17,906 nucleotides of DNA, taken from contig QFOI01000032.1 of assembly GCA_003241175.1 (NCBI GenBank), positions 1-17,906 on the forward strand, read 5' to 3'. Below are positions 14,817-17,906 of the stretch, one piece after another. Source of the stretch: Pseudopedobacter saltans (GTDB lineage: Bacteria; Bacteroidota; Bacteroidia; Chitinophagales; Chitinophagaceae). Position 1 is the stretch's first letter. Each line of letters begins with the position of its first letter. Under the pieces are notes generated by a model. That model was not told the origin of the DNA. It made no database searches and saw nothing but the letters and a program-made list of their open reading frames with translations. A program made the translations under genes and the position numbers.

Positions 14817-14834
14817 CCCAAATTTTTGTACAAA

Positions 14835-16106
14835 ATGAACCTGATAGAAGATTTGCGTTGGCGTGGTATGATCCAGGATATTATGCCTGGAACAGAAGAA
14901 CAATTGAACAAAGAAATGACTTCTGGTTATATTGGATTTGACCCAACGGCAACGAGTTTGCATATTGGTAGCTTGGTTCCTATCATCTTGCTTCGACACT
15001 TGCAAAATGCAGGACACAAACCTTTTGTATTGATTGGCGGCGCGACTGGGATGATTGGAGACCCTACTGGAAAAAGTGCAGAACGCAACCTTTTGGATGA
15101 AGCTTCTCTTGCTGCAAATGTGGCAGGTGTACAGAAGCAGCTGACCAAGTTTTTGGATTTTGACTCTGATAAGCCCAATGCTGCGGTATTGGTCAATAAC
15201 TATGATTGGTTCAAAGAGATTTCATTTATAGGTTTTTTGCGTGATATTGGTAAGTTGTTGACAGTCAACTACATGATGGCCAAAGACAGTGTCAAAAAAA
15301 GAATCGATAGCGAAACGGGAATCAGTTACACGGAATTTGCCTACCAGTTGATGCAGGGTTATGATTACAGTTATCTATACGAAAAATACAATTGCAAACT
15401 CCAGATGGGCGGTAGCGACCAGTGGGGCAATATAACGACCGGTTCGGAATTGATCCGTCGTAAAAATGGCGGAGAGGCTTTTGCCTTTACTTGCCCATTG
15501 TTGAAAAAAGCGGATGGTGGCAAGTTTGGAAAAACGGAAGGTGGTAATGTATGGTTAGATGCGGAAAGGACGACGCCTTATCAGTTCTATCAGTTCTGGA
15601 TCAATGCTTCTGACGACGATGCACAAAAATGGATCAAAATCTTTACGTTTTTGTCCAAAGAAGAAATCGAAAACCTAATTAGCGAACATCAAAAAGATCC
15701 AGCCGCTCGTATTTTGCAAAAAGCATTAGCAAAAGAAGTGACGATTTTCGTTCATGATGAAGCGGCTTATAATGAGGCGGTTGCCACCACGGAAAAACTT
15801 TTCTCTTCCCAAAATGCGCCAATAGAAAGTTTGTCTATCGATGATCTGGAAGGAATGAATGGCATTGTGAAAATAGAATTGGAAAAAAGTAAACTGGAAA
15901 CGGACATTGTTAGCTTCCTTGCAGAATCCGAAATATTTCCAAGTAAAGGTGAAGCACGCAAGATGGTGCAAGGTGGCGGTGTGAGTATCAACAGAAATAA
16001 GATAACCGATATTCAAGCCAGCATATCAGCGATTGCTCTTTTGCATGAACAATATCTTTTGATCCAAAAAGGAAAGAAGAACTATTATCTGGTAAAGGCT
16101 ATATAG
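14835..16106 (+). CDS. tyrS: Tyrosyl-tRNA synthetase
   Basis: TyrRS attaches tyrosine to tRNA-Tyr in the cytoplasm. From the ATG at 14835 the protein has 423 residues, normal for the bacterial enzyme. It shows GYIGFDPTATSLHIGSLVP with the HIGH-type motif at His43, DPTGKS, AYQLMQGYDYSYL, the tyrosine-site GGSDQWGN (191-198), and a KMSKS-type loop KFGKTEGG from 229. The C-terminus has an S4 RNA-binding domain (FPSKGEARKMVQGGGVSINR). The frame stays open 51 codons upstream to 14682, but that extension is hydrophobic, unlike the family, and lies upstream of the -7 box, so it was not used. The gene is divergent from the PorV2-like gene. Confidence 0.97.
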   Translation: MNLIEDLRWRGMIQDIMPGTEEQLNKEMTSGYIGFDPTATSLHIGSLVPIILLRHLQNAGHKPFVLIGGATGMIGDPTGKSAERNLLDEASLAANVAGVQKQLTKFLDFDSDKPNAAVLVNNYDWFKEISFIGFLRDIGKLLTVNYMMAKDSVKKRIDSETGISYTEFAYQLMQGYDYSYLYEKYNCKLQMGGSDQWGNITTGSELIRRKNGGEAFAFTCPLLKKADGGKFGKTEGGNVWLDAERTTPYQFYQFWINASDDDAQKWIKIFTFLSKEEIENLISEHQKDPAARILQKALAKEVTIFVHDEAAYNEAVATTEKLFSSQNAPIESLSIDDLEGMNGIVKIELEKSKLETDIVSFLAESEIFPSKGEARKMVQGGGVSINRNKITDIQASISAIALLHEQYLLIQKGKKNYYLVKAI

Positions 16107-16123
16107 TCGAACATAATTAGCAG

Positions 16124-16152
16124 AAAGGTCGCAAATGATTGCGACCTTTTTT
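16124..16152. terminator. Bidirectional terminator between tyrS and the small lipoprotein gene
   Basis: An 11-bp perfect stem (16124-16134 with 16139-16149) with a 4-nt loop and a run of six T (16147-16152) ends tyrS transcription. The minus-strand gene stops at 16151, so the same hairpin closes that transcript too. Confidence 0.9.
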
Positions 16153-16300
16153 AGTAATAATATCTATGGTGATGATAATGTCTTGGTGGCGGAGGCGGTC
16201 CATAACTGTATCTGGGATAAGGCCTGTAATAACAAGAAGTAAATATTGTTGTACTTACAACGACTAACGACATTGCCAGCCAATTATTTTTGTGTTTCAT
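16151..16300 (-). CDS. Small His/Pro/Tyr-rich lipoprotein, 49 residues
   Basis: The N-terminal half is a lipoprotein signal: KHKNNW, a hydrophobic core LAMSLVVVSTTIF, then TSC with lipidation at Cys23. The mature 27 residues are RPYPRYSYGPPPPPRHYHHH followed by RYYY, a proline-rich spacer and a cluster of five His among Tyr and Arg. Such a tail could bind metal or peptidoglycan, but this is speculation; I know no named family. The stop codon lies at the foot of the tyrS terminator, which therefore serves both genes. A promoter-like pair lies about 60 bp upstream. A correct signal peptide with a lipobox in so short a frame makes chance unlikely. Confidence 0.75.
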   Translation of the reverse strand: MKHKNNWLAMSLVVVSTTIFTSCYYRPYPRYSYGPPPPPRHYHHHRYYY

Positions 16301-16355
16301 CTCTCTGTTTTAATGTGTTTCGGAAAAGAATTTTTCTTTTGATATTTGAAAATTT

Positions 16356-16386
16356 CAAAAGTTACATGGTCGGAGAGATAATACAA
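16356..16386 (-). promoter_or_regulatory. Possible promoter of the small lipoprotein gene
   Basis: On the minus strand TTG (16384-16386) is followed after 19 bases by TAACTTTTG (16364 down to 16356), one base longer than the consensus TAnnTTTG. It overlaps a palindrome TTTGAAA-A-TTTCAAA. It lies about 55 bp before the start at 16300. Confidence 0.4.
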
Positions 16387-16404
16387 TGTTAAACCGTTTG
16401 CTTT

Positions 16405-16523
16405 TTATAATTTCGAAATTTCATCTTCCATTTTGACTTTCCAATTTTTGCCGTTGCGCTTTTCTAAATAAGGTTCTACATATTGCTTGTATTTTTCTTG
16501 CGCTTTAATTTGTTTTTAAGCAT
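16405..16523 (-). pseudogene. Decayed or frameshifted small gene
   Basis: A protein-like 36-residue frame ends at TAA (16405-16407). It reads KQIKAQEKYKQYVEPYLEKR, NGKNWKVKMEDEIS, then KL, and has a convincing helical, charged composition. An in-frame TAA (16516-16518) precedes it. An ATG at 16523 is in another frame and is separated by a run of five A; one more A would give MLKKQIKAQ and a 39-residue product. Alternatively the frame once continued upstream of the stop (SQLKNDA), making this the C-terminal remnant of a longer gene cut off by the MutS-like gene. I cannot choose between these, and chance is possible. Confidence 0.35.
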
Positions 16524-16549
16524 CGTTTTTGAGTTGACTAACAAAAAAC

Positions 16550-17851
16550 TTACAACCGTCCCAACTCTTCTATTACGCCCTCTCTTTGCAAAATGAGATA
16601 GCCAATACGATCATTGCTGACACCTTCTTTCAATTGGTAACTAAACGACAATTGTCCATCCGTATCGTGGGTTTCAAAATAGCGGAAAAGTATATTGGGG
16701 TAGTGTTTGATATCGTTTTCGATTTCGTAAAGATGTGTAGAAAGTAAGAATAATGAATGTTTTACTTTTCGGAAACCTTCAATAACAGCTACGCTACACC
16801 GCATGGCATCTCGTACATTGGTCCCCTTGAATAGCTCATCAATGAGCACCAGCCATTTTTTCCCGTCGCTAATACGCTCGACGGTATCTTTGATGCGTTT
16901 TACTTCATTGAAAAAATAACTTTCCCCTTGAAGGATGTTGTCTGTGATCTGGATATTGCTGAAAAGTCCGTCAAAATAACAAAGTTCCATCTGCTTTGCG
17001 GGAACACCAATACCCAAATGCGCTAAATAAACGGACAAACCAACTGCCTTGATAAACGTACTTTTGCCCGCCATATTGGCACCAGTCAGAAAAAGAAAAT
17101 TGCTTTCCTGATCGAGTTGGATATCGTAAGGTTTGGGATTTTGCAAAAGAGGATGGTAAAGCTTTTCTGCTTTAAGGTAAGGTTCCTTTCTTTCCGTAAA
17201 TGTCGGCAATACAAAGTCATGTTTCTGGCAGGCTATGGCTAGACTCATCCACGCTTCCAATACACCAAAAGCCTGAAGTGCGTTTTGTATTTCTCCCTTA
17301 CTTTTCTGCATGAAATAACCAATATTCAATTCGTCAGCTACAGTGATATGCTTTTTTTGATAAATTTGAAAATGAGGTTTTTCCAGCATTTTCTTCAAAA
17401 CCAATAGTGAACTTCGGATAGTTGGATAATCATTTTCGTTGTCCAACAACTCTCTTATTTCGGCAATACCTTTCAAAAAGTCAATAAACTGTTTGGCAGA
17501 ATAACGAACCGCCCCAAAACTATTGGCATTTAGCAAACGGTAAGCGGCGATAGTAACCGCATTGCTTGGATAGGAAATCGGAGCAATACGTGTGTGGTAA
17601 AACCGATCAATTAACAATAAAGTGCCATTGGTAATCCTTCGTGTCCATATTGGAATCAGTTCCGTAAAATAACGTATAACTTTCTGACGTTCATTGATTT
17701 GTTCAATGGAAGGCATTGGTTTTGCCAACAATAGCTGTAACTGCTCACGACCATAAGACGTCACTGTAAAATTCAACAAATGAAAAATGGAGTTTTCTTC
17801 AATCCTGTTGAATATACCTAAATCGTTGAGCGTCTGTTGGTCTATCTGCAT
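16550..17851 (-). CDS. MutS-like ATPase (MutS core and ATPase domains only)
   Basis: The 433-residue protein keeps the lever/core helices (about residues 1-240) and the C-terminal ATPase of MutS. The ATPase has Walker A TGANMAGKSTFIK (256-268), the signature region ILQGESYFFNEVKRI (306-320), Walker B WLVLIDELFKGTN (333-345) and the STHLYE switch His (373). The N-terminal mismatch-recognition domain of MutS1 and its Phe-x-Glu motif are absent, and there is no Smr nuclease domain as in MutS2. Such short MutS homologues are common in Bacteroidota and their role is unclear; mismatch repair itself is unlikely without the recognition domain. It starts one base after a TGA that may end an upstream membrane-protein gene, which would put it in an operon. 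Confidence 0.92.
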   Translation of the reverse strand: MQIDQQTLNDLGIFNRIEENSIFHLLNFTVTSYGREQLQLLLAKPMPSIEQINERQKVIRYFTELIPIWTRRITNGTLLLIDRFYHTRIAPISYPSNAVTIAAYRLLNANSFGAVRYSAKQFIDFLKGIAEIRELLDNENDYPTIRSSLLVLKKMLEKPHFQIYQKKHITVADELNIGYFMQKSKGEIQNALQAFGVLEAWMSLAIACQKHDFVLPTFTERKEPYLKAEKLYHPLLQNPKPYDIQLDQESNFLFLTGANMAGKSTFIKAVGLSVYLAHLGIGVPAKQMELCYFDGLFSNIQITDNILQGESYFFNEVKRIKDTVERISDGKKWLVLIDELFKGTNVRDAMRCSVAVIEGFRKVKHSLFLLSTHLYEIENDIKHYPNILFRYFETHDTDGQLSFSYQLKEGVSNDRIGYLILQREGVIEELGRL

Positions 17852-17852
17852 G

Positions 17853-17906
17853 TCATAAAATAAAAAGTAAAAATGCTAGAAGCGGAAGGCATAAAGCAAA
17901 AAGGCT
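17853..17906 (-). CDS. C-terminal tail of a hydrophobic protein (partial)
   Basis: On the minus strand the frame from the right edge reads SLFALCLPLLAFLLFIL and stops with TGA at 17853-17855, one base before the MutS-like start. This would be the last membrane helix of an upstream gene in the same operon. Another frame is also open, so this is tentative. Confidence 0.3.
   Translation of the reverse strand, partial: SLFALCLPLLAFLLFIL

Noticed and set aside
14682..14834. 51-codon N-terminal extension of tyrS
   Set aside because: It is hydrophobic and unlike TyrRS N-termini, and it lies upstream of the -7 box at 14809-14816.

Overview
The window looks like chromosomal DNA of a Bacteroidota bacterium, probably from the Chitinophagia/Sphingobacteriia side of the phylum. 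The reasons are a gingipain-type sortase with a PorV-family partner (type IX secretion), a bacterial GGGP-synthase-family enzyme, lipoproteins with a short charged stretch after the lipidated Cys, few Shine-Dalgarno sites, and several promoters of the Bacteroidota form TTG-N19..22-TAnnTTTG just ahead of start codons. The family assignment is inference; the phylum is well supported.

Layout. 1-68: tail of an upstream gene and its terminator. 119-160: an inverted repeat. 250-843: an unrecognised AT-rich gene. 878-2110: an insertion sequence with 21-bp terminal inverted repeats, a zinc-ribbon DDE transposase on the minus strand and a strong hairpin near each end. The transposase frame is broken at a run of seven A. 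2217-3847: three minus-strand genes for small exported Spy/CpxP-like proteins, with a terminator-like hairpin before the last one. 4019-4399: gcvH, convergent with a geranylgeranylglyceryl-phosphate-synthase-family gene (4444-5220). 5349-5420: a possible 23-residue cationic peptide with its own -7 box. 5496-5579: tRNA-Leu(CAA) with a textbook promoter and terminator. 5653-7403: an overlapping pair, heptose-7-phosphate kinase and heptose-1-phosphate guanylyltransferase (hddA-hddC type). 7483-8010: a lipoprotein. 8013-14676: a minus-strand operon in the order PorV-family barrel, 1716-residue PorU-type sortase, RDD membrane protein. 14835-16106: tyrS, divergent from that operon. 16151-16300: a 49-residue His/Pro/Tyr-rich lipoprotein. 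16405-16523: a decayed or frameshifted fragment. 16550-17851: a MutS-like ATPase, with the tail of a hydrophobic protein immediately upstream.

How it fits together. Most of the window is housekeeping and cell-envelope biology: outer-membrane protein export and cleavage, small periplasmic proteins, sugar-nucleotide supply for surface glycans, and a possible unusual lipid precursor. The insertion sequence is the only clear mobile DNA. I see no CRISPR array, toxin-antitoxin pair, phage gene or recognisable defence system. The least explained items are the cationic micro-ORF, the three-gene Spy-like cluster with a possible attenuator, the hairpin-guarded IS with a hidden N-terminal frame, and the large sortase operon.
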